Positions 35,124 to 43,636 of a stretch of DNA of 64,000 nt are shown piece after piece (positions within the stretch are counted from its first letter, which is position 1; the number at the start of each line of letters is the position of its first letter). The DNA is from Thermomicrobium sp. CFH 73360. Its GTDB lineage: Bacteria; Chloroflexota; Chloroflexia; Thermomicrobiales; Thermomicrobiaceae. Under the pieces are notes generated by a model. The model saw only the letters and a list, made by a program, of their open reading frames with translations, searched no databases and was not told the origin of the DNA. Position numbers and translations under genes: made by a program. The DNA is taken from positions 558,001 through 622,000 of the forward strand of contig NZ_JAMSLS010000002.1 of the NCBI RefSeq assembly GCF_023806465.1, written 5' to 3'.

Positions 35124-35154
35124 CAGTCGAGAGCTGTGAAACACGGATAGGGAT

Positions 35155-36591
35155 ATGAACGAGACTCGGGTCGTAGATCAGAGGCTCATGCGACAACTGA
35201 ACCTCTCGCTGGTCCTCAATGCTTTGCGGTTGACCTCTCCGCTGTCGCGCGCCAAGCTCGCCCACGCCACCGGGCTGAACAAGGCTACCGTTTCCAGTCT
35301 GGTGGAAGAACTGATCGACACCGGCTTCGTCTCAGAGCTCGGCCCCGAACGCACCGGGCGCACAGGCCGTCCAGAAATCCTGCTCGAACTGGATCGACGA
35401 GCAGGAGGGATCATAGGAGCCGAGATAGGGGTTGACTTCATCTCCGTTGTTATCGCCAACTTTGCTGCCGAGATCATTTGGCGACACTTCGAGCGGACTG
35501 TTCCCGCGACGAGCGAGACACGGGTGCTCAATCGCCTCCTTGAGACCGTCCGCCAGGGAATTCGTGAAACGCAGGGCCAGTACGATCGCATTCTTGGGCT
35601 CGCGCTCGGCGTGCCGGGACTCGTCGACGTGTTCTCTGGCACCCTCTTGTTCGCCCCGAACCTTCACTGGCACGAGGTACCGCTCCAGTCACTGCTCGAA
35701 GCCGAGTTCGAATTTCCGATCTATGTCCACAACGAGGCCAACCTTGCCGCACTCGGTGAAAGTTTCTTCGGTGCAGCACGTGATGTACGGAGCCTACTCT
35801 ATATGAGTTCTGGAGTCGGCCTCGGCGGCGGGATCGTCCTCGATGGCCAGCTTGTTGCGGGCGCCGCTGGGCTGGCTGGTGAAATCGGCCACATGACATT
35901 GGTGCTTGATGGCCCACCGTGTAACTGCGGAAATCGCGGTTGCTGGGAGACGCTCGTCAGCCAGGAAGCAGTCTTCCAGCGAGTGCGAGCAGCCATCGAG
36001 AGTGGAGAATGCTCACAGCTCGAGGATCTGACACACGGCGATCTTACACGACTAACTATCCCACTCGTTGTACAAGCCGCCAGGCGCGGTGACCGCGTGG
36101 CTTTGGCCGCGCTGGAGGAAACGGCCTTCTATCTCGGAGTCGGCATCGCGAACCTGGTTAACGCGCTTAACCCAGAAGCAGTTGTCTTCGGCGGCGTGCT
36201 CAGTCTTGCAAGTGACTTTTTGATGCCAACCATCCAGCGCATCATCCAGGAACGCGCGCTGCGCTGGCTTGCCAGACCTCTCCGACTGCTTGTCGCGACA
36301 CACGGTTTTGATGCGTGCGTGATGGGCGGTATCGCGCTGGTCTACCAGCATGTCCTCAGCCGGCCATTCCGTGCCACTCGCGCGTCAACACAGAACTCTC
36401 GACAGACTCTGGCCAGTCCCCAGAGATTCAGGGACCCGAGTACACCGGCGCCTCGGCATGTTGGTGCGGCCTCAACGGGGGGAGGTGAGACACGCGATGA
36501 ACCACAGGCGACCACGACGAGCATGCGGGGCACTTGCCAGACCCCGCATGAGATCACGGCGCTCGCCGTCGTGAAGCGGGATCATGGTTGA
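35155..36591 (+). CDS. ROK-family transcriptional repressor (XylR/NagC type)
   Basis: A 478-residue protein. Residues 1-65 form a winged helix-turn-helix (LSRAKLAHATGLNKATVSSLVEELI), the rest is the sugar-kinase-like ROK fold: GLALGVPGLVD, NEANLAALGE, GVGLGGGIVLDG, GEIGH and the zinc site GH-x9-C-x-C-G-x2-G-C-x-E, all intact. ROK repressors with this layout sense a sugar and control its uptake; the XylR-like operator at its own promoter fits xylose or a related sugar. Typical members have about 400 residues; the last 75 or so residues here are Ser/Thr/Pro-rich and unlike the family, suggesting a lost stop codon. Followed 20 bases later by the sugar-binding protein. Confidence 0.9.
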   Translation: MNETRVVDQRLMRQLNLSLVLNALRLTSPLSRAKLAHATGLNKATVSSLVEELIDTGFVSELGPERTGRTGRPEILLELDRRAGGIIGAEIGVDFISVVIANFAAEIIWRHFERTVPATSETRVLNRLLETVRQGIRETQGQYDRILGLALGVPGLVDVFSGTLLFAPNLHWHEVPLQSLLEAEFEFPIYVHNEANLAALGESFFGAARDVRSLLYMSSGVGLGGGIVLDGQLVAGAAGLAGEIGHMTLVLDGPPCNCGNRGCWETLVSQEAVFQRVRAAIESGECSQLEDLTHGDLTRLTIPLVVQAARRGDRVALAALEETAFYLGVGIANLVNALNPEAVVFGGVLSLASDFLMPTIQRIIQERALRWLARPLRLLVATHGFDACVMGGIALVYQHVLSRPFRATRASTQNSRQTLASPQRFRDPSTPAPRHVGAASTGGGETRDEPQATTTSMRGTCQTPHEITALAVVKRDHG

Positions 36592-36610
36592 ACCACAGAG
36601 GAGGGAAATC

Positions 36611-37990
36611 ATGACTTCGACAGGTCGGGAACACGGTCGAGAGATGACGCGGCGGGAAATGCTCCGGCGTTTTTTGGCACTGGGCCTTGCACTTCCAGGA
36701 GGCACAGCCTTGTTGGCTGCCTGCGCTGGCGGACAACAACCCACCCCCACTACCGCAGCTCCAACGCAGCCACCCGCGGGGCAGGCCAGTCCGACCGCCC
36801 CGACCACAGGACAAGCTGAGGACAAGCTCGAGATCTTCAGCTGGTGGACGAATCCGGGTGAGGCTGACGGACTCAAAGCACTCTTCGACCTTTTCAGCCA
36901 GCGCCGGCCAGGAGTGGAAATTATTAACGCAACGGTTGCTGGAGGTGCCGGGACCAACGCCAAAGCGGTCCTCGTCACCCGAATGCAGGGAGGGAACCCA
37001 CCGGACAGCTTCCAAGTGCATGCGGGGCAAGAGCTTATCGGCACGTGGGTCGTCGCTGGCAAGATGGAGCCGATCAATGATCTGTTCGAGCAAGAGGGAT
37101 GGAACAAAGTTATGCCGAAGACCTTGCTCGATCAGATTTCCCACGAAGGGAAGTTCTATTCTGTTCCCGTGAACATTCACCGGTCAAATATGCTTTGGTA
37201 CAACAAACGCATTTTCGAGGCAAATAATCTCCAGCCGCCGAAGACCGTCGACGAGTTCTATCAGGTCGCCGAGAAGCTGAAGTCAGCCGGTGTGACGCCA
37301 CTTTCGGTCGGTGGTAAGGATAAGTTCGAAGTTCCACACCTCTTTGAGAGCGTATTGCTCGCGGTGTTTGGTCCGGAGGACTATCCAAAGCTGTTCGGCG
37401 ATCCTGGTATGTGGGAAAGCGATGCCCGCATCCAGGAAGCAATCGACATGCTCGATCAGTTCTTAAGCTACGCCAATGAGGATCGGGCTGCGCTGAGCTG
37501 GGCCGATGCTGCTCAACGCGTCATCGATGGCAGCGCTGCCATGACGATCATGGGTGACTGGGCTTACGGTTACTTCATCAACAAGGGCGCACAGCCGGGC
37601 CAGGTCTTCGGCTGGGTACCAGCACCAGGGACAGACGGTAGTTTCCTGTGGCTCAGTGATAGTTTCGGCTTGCCGGTCGGTGCTCCGCATCGTAACAACG
37701 CCATTGAATGGCTGAAGGTCTGTGGGTCACGCGAAGGGCAGGACGCGTTCAATCCAAAGAAAGGCTCCATCCCTGCGCGCACCGATGCAGACAAGAGCAA
37801 GTACGACGAATACCTGCGCTACTCGATCGAGCGGTTTGCGCAAGACAAGCTAGCACCGAGCGTTGTCCACGGTGCTGCCGCAAACGAGGCCTATATGACC
37901 GCGTACAACAACGCCCTTAATGTCTTTTCGGCGAGCCGCGACAAGGATCAGCTGAAGGGCATGCTCATCGAGGCCGCTAAAGAACTCTAG
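36611..37990 (+). CDS. Sugar ABC transporter substrate-binding lipoprotein (family 1)
   Basis: A 459-residue extracytoplasmic binding protein. N-terminus TRREMLRRFLALGLAL looks like a twin-arginine/lipoprotein signal, followed by a lipobox LLAAC that would be lipidated, then a Pro/Thr-rich linker (PTPTTAAPTQPP). Mature part: LEIFSWWTNPGEADGLKALFDLF, VVAGKMEPINDLF, DQISHEGKFYSVPVNIHR, WMGDWAYG-like ITIMGDWAYGYF; these are family 1 solute-binding marks. The ATG at 36611 has GGAGG close by; an in-frame ATG at 36584 is less likely. It feeds the two permeases downstream. The sugar is not fixed by sequence; the regulator hints at xylose or similar. Confidence 0.9.
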   Translation: MTSTGREHGREMTRREMLRRFLALGLALPGGTALLAACAGGQQPTPTTAAPTQPPAGQASPTAPTTGQAEDKLEIFSWWTNPGEADGLKALFDLFSQRRPGVEIINATVAGGAGTNAKAVLVTRMQGGNPPDSFQVHAGQELIGTWVVAGKMEPINDLFEQEGWNKVMPKTLLDQISHEGKFYSVPVNIHRSNMLWYNKRIFEANNLQPPKTVDEFYQVAEKLKSAGVTPLSVGGKDKFEVPHLFESVLLAVFGPEDYPKLFGDPGMWESDARIQEAIDMLDQFLSYANEDRAALSWADAAQRVIDGSAAMTIMGDWAYGYFINKGAQPGQVFGWVPAPGTDGSFLWLSDSFGLPVGAPHRNNAIEWLKVCGSREGQDAFNPKKGSIPARTDADKSKYDEYLRYSIERFAQDKLAPSVVHGAAANEAYMTAYNNALNVFSASRDKDQLKGMLIEAAKEL

Positions 37991-38034
37991 TGAAAACTTG
38001 CGAATATCACACAAGGACACCGTGGGGGCGGTCG

Positions 38035-39054
38035 ATGACCGGAAAAGTGATCGAAGAAGCGAGGCCGAGACCGGGCGTTGCCACGCGGCCGATGGCGGCC
38101 CGGAGTCGATACCGTTTGGTCGAACGGCTGATCCCGATACTCATGATCACACCCTCGATCATTGCGATCGCTGTGTTCGTGTACGGGTTCATCGGTTGGA
38201 CAACTGTGGTTTCTGTTAGCCGATGGCAAGGGATCGTACCCGATCTTAGCTTCGCCGGTTTCCGAAATTACGCTGCCCTTCTAACCTCCTATCGGTTTCA
38301 GAGCGACATCCGGAACACGATCGTCTTCACGGTGTTCTTCCTGATCGGTTCGCTTTCCATCGGACTCCTCCTTGCGGTATTGCTGGATTCGAAGGTGCGC
38401 GGGGAGTCGTTCTTCCGGACGGTTTACCTCTTTCCGATGGCGCTCTCGTTCGTCGTTACCGGAACAGTCTGGCAGTGGCTCTTCACCCCAGGAGCTCCCG
38501 GACAGCCAACCGGCCTGAACCTGCTGTTTGAGCAGATCGGGCTACCCGTCTTCCAAACCTGGAGTACTGTTTCTCACGTCTGGCCTGGAGGCGGGTGGAA
38601 ACCCGAGTGGCTTCGCGTTCCCTTTGGAGTTCCTTTGGCCATGATCCCCGTGATTATCGCCGCGATTTGGCAAATGTCCGGCTTCACCATGGCAATGTAT
38701 CTCGCTGGGCTACGAGCGATCCCTGACGAACTCCGCGAAGCCGCGCGTGTGGATGGAGCCAGCGAATGGCAGGTCTTTCGCTGGATCACCTTTCCGCTCC
38801 TCCAGCCAGTGACGCTCAGCGCTGTGATCGTCCTCGGCCATATCTCACTCAAAATCTTTGACTTGATCATGACGCAGACTGGTGGCGGTCCAGGCTTCGC
38901 CACCGATGTGCCGGGTATCTTCATGTACGAAACAACATTCAAGAGCAATAAGTACGCGGAGGGAGCAGCAGTAGCGATCGTGATGTTACTCATGGTGTCT
39001 GTGCTTATCGTGCCGTACTTGATCTGGCGGCTGCGAACGGAGACCGAACGATGA
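38035..39054 (+). CDS. Sugar ABC transporter permease (MalF/UgpA type)
   Basis: A 339-residue inner-membrane protein, about six helices. The ATPase-coupling EAA loop is clear: REAARVDGASEWQVFRW. Also typical: SFAGFRNYAALL, AFLR-like VRGESFFRTVYLFPMALS. The frame can start at a GTG overlapping the previous stop (37990); ATG 38035 with GGGGGCGG upstream and an initial basic region is preferred. Forms the channel with the next permease. Confidence 0.85.
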   Translation: MTGKVIEEARPRPGVATRPMAARSRYRLVERLIPILMITPSIIAIAVFVYGFIGWTTVVSVSRWQGIVPDLSFAGFRNYAALLTSYRFQSDIRNTIVFTVFFLIGSLSIGLLLAVLLDSKVRGESFFRTVYLFPMALSFVVTGTVWQWLFTPGAPGQPTGLNLLFEQIGLPVFQTWSTVSHVWPGGGWKPEWLRVPFGVPLAMIPVIIAAIWQMSGFTMAMYLAGLRAIPDELREAARVDGASEWQVFRWITFPLLQPVTLSAVIVLGHISLKIFDLIMTQTGGGPGFATDVPGIFMYETTFKSNKYAEGAAVAIVMLLMVSVLIVPYLIWRLRTETER

Positions 39055-39896
39055 GCATCCGTGCTCCCCGTGCACCTCGTTTTCACCCGACACGCTTGAT
39101 CATCTACAGCGTGATGATCGCCTTTGCGGCCTTCTACCTTCTCCCTGTCTACCTCATGCTCATCACTGGCATGAAGAGCTTCGCGGAAGTCAACATCAGT
39201 CGCATGTGGGATCTCCCATCGGGGCTACGCTTCGATAGTTTCCTCGCCGCGTGGCAAACGCTCAAACCGAGCTTCCTTAACAGTATCAAGATGGTCGTTC
39301 CGGCAACAGTACTTTCCAGCCTGCTCGGCTCAATGAACGGCTACGTGCTGGCCAAATGGAAATTTCGCGGATCGGATACGCTCTTCACCGCGATTCTTTT
39401 CGGCATGTTCATTCCCTACCAGAGCATCCTGATCCCGCTCGTGCTCACGCTGCAGCGTATGGGGCTATACGGATCAATCCCCGGATTGATTCTCACGCAC
39501 GTCGTCTATGGCATCCCTATCACCACACTCATTTTCCGCAACTATTACGCCGCAATACCGACGGAACTCCTTGAAGCAGCGAAGGTCGATGGTGCGGGAT
39601 TTTTTGGGATCTATCGACGTGTCATCCTGCCGCTTTCAGCTACTGGGTTCGTCGTCGTCGCTATTTGGCAGTTCACCTCTATCTGGAACGAGTTCCTCTT
39701 CGGCCTGGTCATCACCAACTCACCACAGCAGCGCCCGGTGACAGTCGCGCTCCAGAATATCGCTGGGAGCCAGTACACGATGTGGAATGTCCAGATGGCC
39801 GGAGCCCTTCTGGTGGCGTTGCCGACATTGCTCGTCTACATCCTGCTCGGACGATATTTCCTACGGGGTCTGCTAGCCGGATCGCTCAAAGGCTAG
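39051..39896 (+). CDS. Sugar ABC transporter permease (MalG/UgpE type)
   Basis: A 281-residue membrane protein with about six helices and the EAA loop LEAAKVDGAGFFGIYRR. FAAFYLLPVYLMLITGMKSFAE at the start and LLVYILLGRYFLRGLLAGSLKG at the end are typical of MalG-type subunits. Starts inside the previous stop (ATGA). No ATPase gene (MsmK/UgpC type) follows, so the complex must use one encoded elsewhere, as is common in this transporter family. Confidence 0.9.
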   Translation: MSIRAPRAPRFHPTRLIIYSVMIAFAAFYLLPVYLMLITGMKSFAEVNISRMWDLPSGLRFDSFLAAWQTLKPSFLNSIKMVVPATVLSSLLGSMNGYVLAKWKFRGSDTLFTAILFGMFIPYQSILIPLVLTLQRMGLYGSIPGLILTHVVYGIPITTLIFRNYYAAIPTELLEAAKVDGAGFFGIYRRVILPLSATGFVVVAIWQFTSIWNEFLFGLVITNSPQQRPVTVALQNIAGSQYTMWNVQMAGALLVALPTLLVYILLGRYFLRGLLAGSLKG

Positions 39897-40286
39897 CAAC
39901 CATCCCCAAAGTTACATCACCTCGGGCACCGAGCGTCACACTGCAGTGCTACGCCAGGCATGGCGGGGCCAGGCTGGGGCCACCGATCGAGGTCTCGATA
40001 GGCTCGGAGGCAGCCAGTGCGCCACTGTGCTCATCGTCCCAGGCCGAAGTATCCTCTCCATCGCCACAGCTGTATGTCTGACACAAGGAGCTGCGCTCGT
40101 ACTCCGAAAGTGAACCGGTCAGCGGCGTTGCCTCTGGTGGAAAATACCTCCGCTCTTCGCTCGGCGCAATTCGCGTCACTTCAGAATGAGCCGCGTCGGC
40201 AAACGACTGAACGCATGCTATACTCACCGTGCGGATATGCGAGCCAGAGTCCAGTGGTCCTTGTTGTGGAGAGTGAGCCGTATACG
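39897..40286. other. Non-coding stretch between the sugar transporter and MarR
   Basis: About 390 bases. A short CTCGG-GCA-CCGAG hairpin at 39921-39933 may end the transporter transcript. ATCGAGGTCTCGAT (39986-39999) is a 6-bp inverted repeat with a 2-base centre, and CACTGCAGTG (near 39941) is a perfect palindrome; either could be an operator. No gene is supported. Confidence 0.45.
40216..40224 (+). promoter_or_regulatory. Possible extended -10 promoter of the MarR gene
   Basis: TGCTATACT (TATACT at 40219-40224) is a good extended -10 element about 60 bases before the start codon. The -35 region is poor. Confidence 0.45.
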
Positions 40287-40931
40287 ATGACTCTGTTTGA
40301 TCCCGAACTCCGTCAGCGGTCCCGCGCTGCGCGGGTCGCCATGGCATTACTCCGCTTGAGCCATGCAGTCAAAGCCATCTCTTCCGACGAAGTGAAAGGA
40401 CTCGGGTTGACGCCGATGCAGGCGCAGGCGCTGCTCTGGGTCCGCTATACCAAGCCGTTCCTGGCATCGGTTGGGCGGCTCGCCCAAGCGCTGGGTGTGA
40501 CCCACGTCACGGCGATTGGGGTGATCGATGCACTCGAGCGTGAGGGATTACTCACGCGCGAAACGAGCCACCACGACCGCCGCGTGACGCTGCTTCGTGT
40601 GACCCCCGCTGGTGAGGAGGTTGTCCAACGCTTGGAACGGTTCGGCCACACGCTCGAAGAAGCCCTTGCGGGGATGGGCGAGCACGAACTCGCGACGCTC
40701 GAGCATGGGTTGGGAGCGGTCGTCTGGAGCTTACGAGCAGCCGGACTGCTTCAGGTGGCCGAAGCTTGCCGCGGCTGCATGTATTTCCGTGAGAATGTGG
40801 CTCCGGGAACCAGTGAACCGCACCGCTGTGACCTTATCGAGCGGTTCTTAAGTGAGCAAGAGGCACGCCTGGCGTGTCCGGACTATCACCCGGAACACCC
40901 ACAGGGACTCTTATCGTTAGCCGCTGAGTGA
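40287..40931 (+). CDS. MarR-family regulator with C-terminal cysteine cluster
   Basis: A 214-residue protein. Residues 1-150 are a MarR winged helix: LTPMQAQALLWV, VGRLAQALGVTHVTAIGVIDALEREGLLTRE and the wing DRRVTLLRVTPAGEE. The unusual part is the tail: C161-x2-C164, C181 and C197 in EACRGCMYF...PHRCDLI...ACPDY, a spacing suited to a metal or iron-sulfur site. I recall similar tails in actinobacterial MarR proteins, but no described function. ATG 40287 has GGAGAGTGAG upstream. Targets unknown; the gene is alone on its transcript as far as can be seen. Confidence 0.8.
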   Translation: MTLFDPELRQRSRAARVAMALLRLSHAVKAISSDEVKGLGLTPMQAQALLWVRYTKPFLASVGRLAQALGVTHVTAIGVIDALEREGLLTRETSHHDRRVTLLRVTPAGEEVVQRLERFGHTLEEALAGMGEHELATLEHGLGAVVWSLRAAGLLQVAEACRGCMYFRENVAPGTSEPHRCDLIERFLSEQEARLACPDYHPEHPQGLLSLAAE

Positions 40932-41305
40932 TGGCTGCTTGAGGCAACGCAGGCAAGTCTCCCGAGAGCGCTGAGACATCCCCATAGCGATCCTCGCTCC
41001 CACCGGCTCTCAGACGCCAGCTCAAGCGCTGCTCCTGCCGAACTGGCAGGTGTTCGGTGCATAGCTCGCAGAGGCGTCATGAGTGAGATGCAACATTTTC
41101 TGTCCTCAGAGCATGACGAGTGGCAGTGAAGGTCCTCTATCTTCGGAACAGGTTTTCTGCACGACCTTTGATTCCCTCGAGCGCAAAGCACACGGGGGTC
41201 AGGAATCACAGTGGCCATCTCGGGCGGAATACCAATGAACGCCGCATGATTTGCCGCCTTCACACCAGCTGCGGTACTATCGTGACGTGCATGGTGGAGC
41301 GCGAT
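40932..41305. other. Non-coding stretch between MarR and tRNA-Arg
   Basis: About 370 bases without a supported gene. A CCTGCC/GGCAGG hairpin (41034-41050, 6-bp stem, 5-base loop) could terminate the marR transcript. Nothing else is recognisable. Confidence 0.4.
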
Positions 41306-41381
41306 GCCCCCGTAGTTCAGTGGATAGAACGGCGGCCTTCTAAGCCGCATGTCGCAGGTTCGAATCCTGCCGGGGGTGCCA
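41306..41381 (+). tRNA. tRNA-Arg (anticodon TCT)
   Basis: A full cloverleaf of 76 bases including an encoded CCA. Acceptor GCCCCCG/CGGGGGT (first pair G-T), D stem GTTC/GAAC, anticodon stem GCGGC/GCCGC with loop CTTCTAA (anticodon TCT, reads AGA), variable ATGTC, T stem GCAGG/CCTGC with TTCGAAT. A GCGGG-agtac-CCCGC hairpin lies shortly after. Confidence 0.95.
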
Positions 41382-41471
41382 TCTCGCTCTTTCCACGCCA
41401 GCGGGAGTACCCCGCCCTCCGGTAAGGAGAGCGCTCGTGGCCGGACACTGGCGAAAAGAGTGAGGACAGAT

Positions 41472-41681
41472 ATGCGCCAGCGCGCCAATCAGCTTTGGCT
41501 CTTCTCCTTTCTCCTCGGTACGCTGCTCGTGGTGAGCCATGCACTCCTCACTCGCGTGCTGGGTGTCACGCTCTCTGATTTTGCGGCGAACATCATGGGG
41601 GGAGTAGGCCTCGGCCTGCTCATTGTGAGCTTACTCACGCAACTTCGGTTCCCGCGCCGCCAGCGCAAACGACAGGAGTGA
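41472..41681 (+). CDS. Small membrane protein (69 residues)
   Basis: Two hydrophobic segments (LFSFLLGTLLVVSHALL and IMGGVGLGLLIVSLLTQL) and a basic C-terminus (RFPRRQRKRQE). GTGAGGA lies 6 bases before ATG 41472 and the stop sits 8 bases before the moaD-moaE ATG, so it is likely translated. No family recognised; perhaps unrelated to cofactor synthesis. Confidence 0.6.
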   Translation: MRQRANQLWLFSFLLGTLLVVSHALLTRVLGVTLSDFAANIMGGVGLGLLIVSLLTQLRFPRRQRKRQE

Positions 41682-41689
41682 GGACGAAG

Positions 41690-42403
41690 ATGCGCGTCAC
41701 CGTTCGCTACTTTGCAGTCGTCCGTGAGGTTCTCGGGCAAGACCATGAAGAGCATGAACTCCCAGAAGGGACCACGGTTGGCCAATTCCTGGACAACCTG
41801 ATCACGCGTCAGCCGATTCTCGAGGGCTTGCGTCGCTCCATGTTAGTCATGGTCAACCGGCGTTATGCCAAACCAGACCAGCTCCTCTCCGACGGGGACG
41901 AAGTCGCGCTCATCCCACCGGTCTCAGGAGGAAGTACTCCCTTCTCCGTTGGCCCTGAACCACTCGACCCAGTCGCTATTGAGCGCCTTGTGGCCGACCC
42001 GCGAGCCGGGGCGATCGTGACGTTTGTCGGAACAGTCCGCGACCATGCGCGCGGCAAACGCGTGCGTTACTTGGAATACGAGGCCTATGCGGAGGCAGCG
42101 ATAGACACGTTCGCCGAGATCGCCGCAGAGATCCGGCAACGCTGGGACGTGCTCGGGATCGCCATCGCACATCGGACCGGGCGTCTAGAGATCGGAGAAG
42201 CGAGCGTCGTTATCGCCGTGTCCAGCGCGCACCGAGCCGAGGCGTTTGAAGCGTGCCGATACGCCATCGAGCGCCTCAAGCAGATTGCGCCGATTTGGAA
42301 AAAGGAAGTGTATGACGACGGCGAGGTCTGGATTGGTAGTGAGGCGCTCTACCAGGAACTCTTCGGACGACGCACGAGCGAGCCAGCGCCCCCAGCACAA
42401 TGA
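41690..42403 (+). CDS. MoaD-MoaE fusion, molybdopterin synthase
   Basis: A 237-residue fusion. Residues 1-81 are MoaD (ubiquitin-like sulfur carrier: VTVRYFAVVREVLG, DEVALIPPVSGG); the normally C-terminal Gly-Gly is internal at 80-81. Residues about 92-225 are MoaE: IVTFVGTVRD, YLEYEAY, HRTGRLEIGE, WKKEVYDDGE with the catalytic lysines. The enzyme inserts sulfur into precursor Z to make molybdopterin. Because MoaD must be thiocarboxylated at its last glycine, the fusion probably needs cleavage after GG, as reported for mycobacterial MoaX. Convergent with moeA, 6 bases apart. Confidence 0.9.
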   Translation: MRVTVRYFAVVREVLGQDHEEHELPEGTTVGQFLDNLITRQPILEGLRRSMLVMVNRRYAKPDQLLSDGDEVALIPPVSGGSTPFSVGPEPLDPVAIERLVADPRAGAIVTFVGTVRDHARGKRVRYLEYEAYAEAAIDTFAEIAAEIRQRWDVLGIAIAHRTGRLEIGEASVVIAVSSAHRAEAFEACRYAIERLKQIAPIWKKEVYDDGEVWIGSEALYQELFGRRTSEPAPPAQ

Positions 42404-42409
42404 CGGCAG

Positions 42410-43636
42410 TCAGGCCCGTTGACCGCGAACCGGACCGCGCAGAATCGCCTGCAGCCGCTCACCCGCGCGGTATGGTGTCGCCCGAGGTGGTACGACGAGG
42501 TAGGCGTTCGCACCCACGGCGGAGAGCAACCGCGCTGACGATTGCGGACCAGTATTGCGGGCTCGGAGCGTCCCGTCGGAGTCACACCAGACAATTGCCC
42601 GCTGGTACTCGATTCGATCACCCGATTCGACATCATGCTCAAGCACGACCGTGACCGGCTCCACCTCGACCGGCTGCTGGCCAGTCATTGCCCGGAGCGC
42701 TGTCGCGACGAAAATCTCGAACCCAACCAACGCCGAGACCGGATTGCCGGGCAAGCCAAACAGCAACGTGGAGCCTGCTGTGACGAAATGGAACGGCTTG
42801 CCTGGTTTCATGAAGAGGCGTTCGATGTGCACCGTCCCGAGTGTTCGCAAAGCTGCACTGATGAGATCCCGCTCACCCACCGAGACTCCACCTGAGGTGA
42901 TCACCACGTCACTTTCCGCAATCCGCTCTCGGAGCAACTCGGTCAGTCGCTCGACGTCATCTGGTCCACGCCCAGCCCAGATAACCTCGGCACCGGCCCG
43001 CTCAGCAGCTGCAACCAGCATGAACCGGTTCGAGTCGCGGATCTGCCCTGGACCAAGCGGTGCGTCGGGCTCGACGAGCTCGTCACCCGTGCTCAGGACT
43101 GAGACACGCGGTCGGCGCGAGACAGTCACGCGGGCGAAACCGAGGCTTGCCAACAACCCGATCTCAGCTGGGCCAAGCACTGTACCCGCCGGAATGACCA
43201 GGTCACCACACCGAATGTCCACCCCAACCGGGCGAACATTCTCGCCTGGCCGAACCTCATCACGCCGAATTACGATATGGTCGTCCACCACTTCCACATC
43301 TTCTACCGGAACGACAGCATTCGCGCCAGCGGGGAGCGGCGCTCCGGTGGTGATACGGACGGCGGTACCCGGCGTGACGACGACGTCGGTGACATGTCCA
43401 GCGTACTGCTCGCCAATCACCTCCCGCCAGGGAGAGGTGTCATCGTGGATCACAGCGTAACCGTCCATCGTCGCGGCAGGGAACGGCGGGTGATCCTCTG
43501 GCGCAATGACCGGCTCAGCGAGCACTCGCCCAACCGCCTGCATCAACATCACAGTTTCCGTCGGCAAACGCTGCACATGCGCCAGAATGATGTCGAGGGC
43601 CTCTCGCGGGGTCAGCATTCGGCTCGTCTGCTGCAT
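42410..43636 (-). CDS. moeA: Molybdopterin molybdenumtransferase
   Basis: A 408-residue MoeA. Evidence: DHPPFPAATMDGYAV, GTAVRITTGAPLPAGANAVVPVE, VSVLSTGDEL, ITSGGVSVGERD, MKPGKPFHF and LFGLPGNPVSALV, all conserved active-site blocks. It inserts molybdate into adenylated molybdopterin in the last step of Moco synthesis, matching the neighbouring moaD-moaE fusion. It faces the opposite direction, so it has its own promoter in the region around 43640-43700, where I could not pick a clear box. Confidence 0.9.
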   Translation of the reverse strand: MQQTSRMLTPREALDIILAHVQRLPTETVMLMQAVGRVLAEPVIAPEDHPPFPAATMDGYAVIHDDTSPWREVIGEQYAGHVTDVVVTPGTAVRITTGAPLPAGANAVVPVEDVEVVDDHIVIRRDEVRPGENVRPVGVDIRCGDLVIPAGTVLGPAEIGLLASLGFARVTVSRRPRVSVLSTGDELVEPDAPLGPGQIRDSNRFMLVAAAERAGAEVIWAGRGPDDVERLTELLRERIAESDVVITSGGVSVGERDLISAALRTLGTVHIERLFMKPGKPFHFVTAGSTLLFGLPGNPVSALVGFEIFVATALRAMTGQQPVEVEPVTVVLEHDVESGDRIEYQRAIVWCDSDGTLRARNTGPQSSARLLSAVGANAYLVVPPRATPYRAGERLQAILRGPVRGQRA

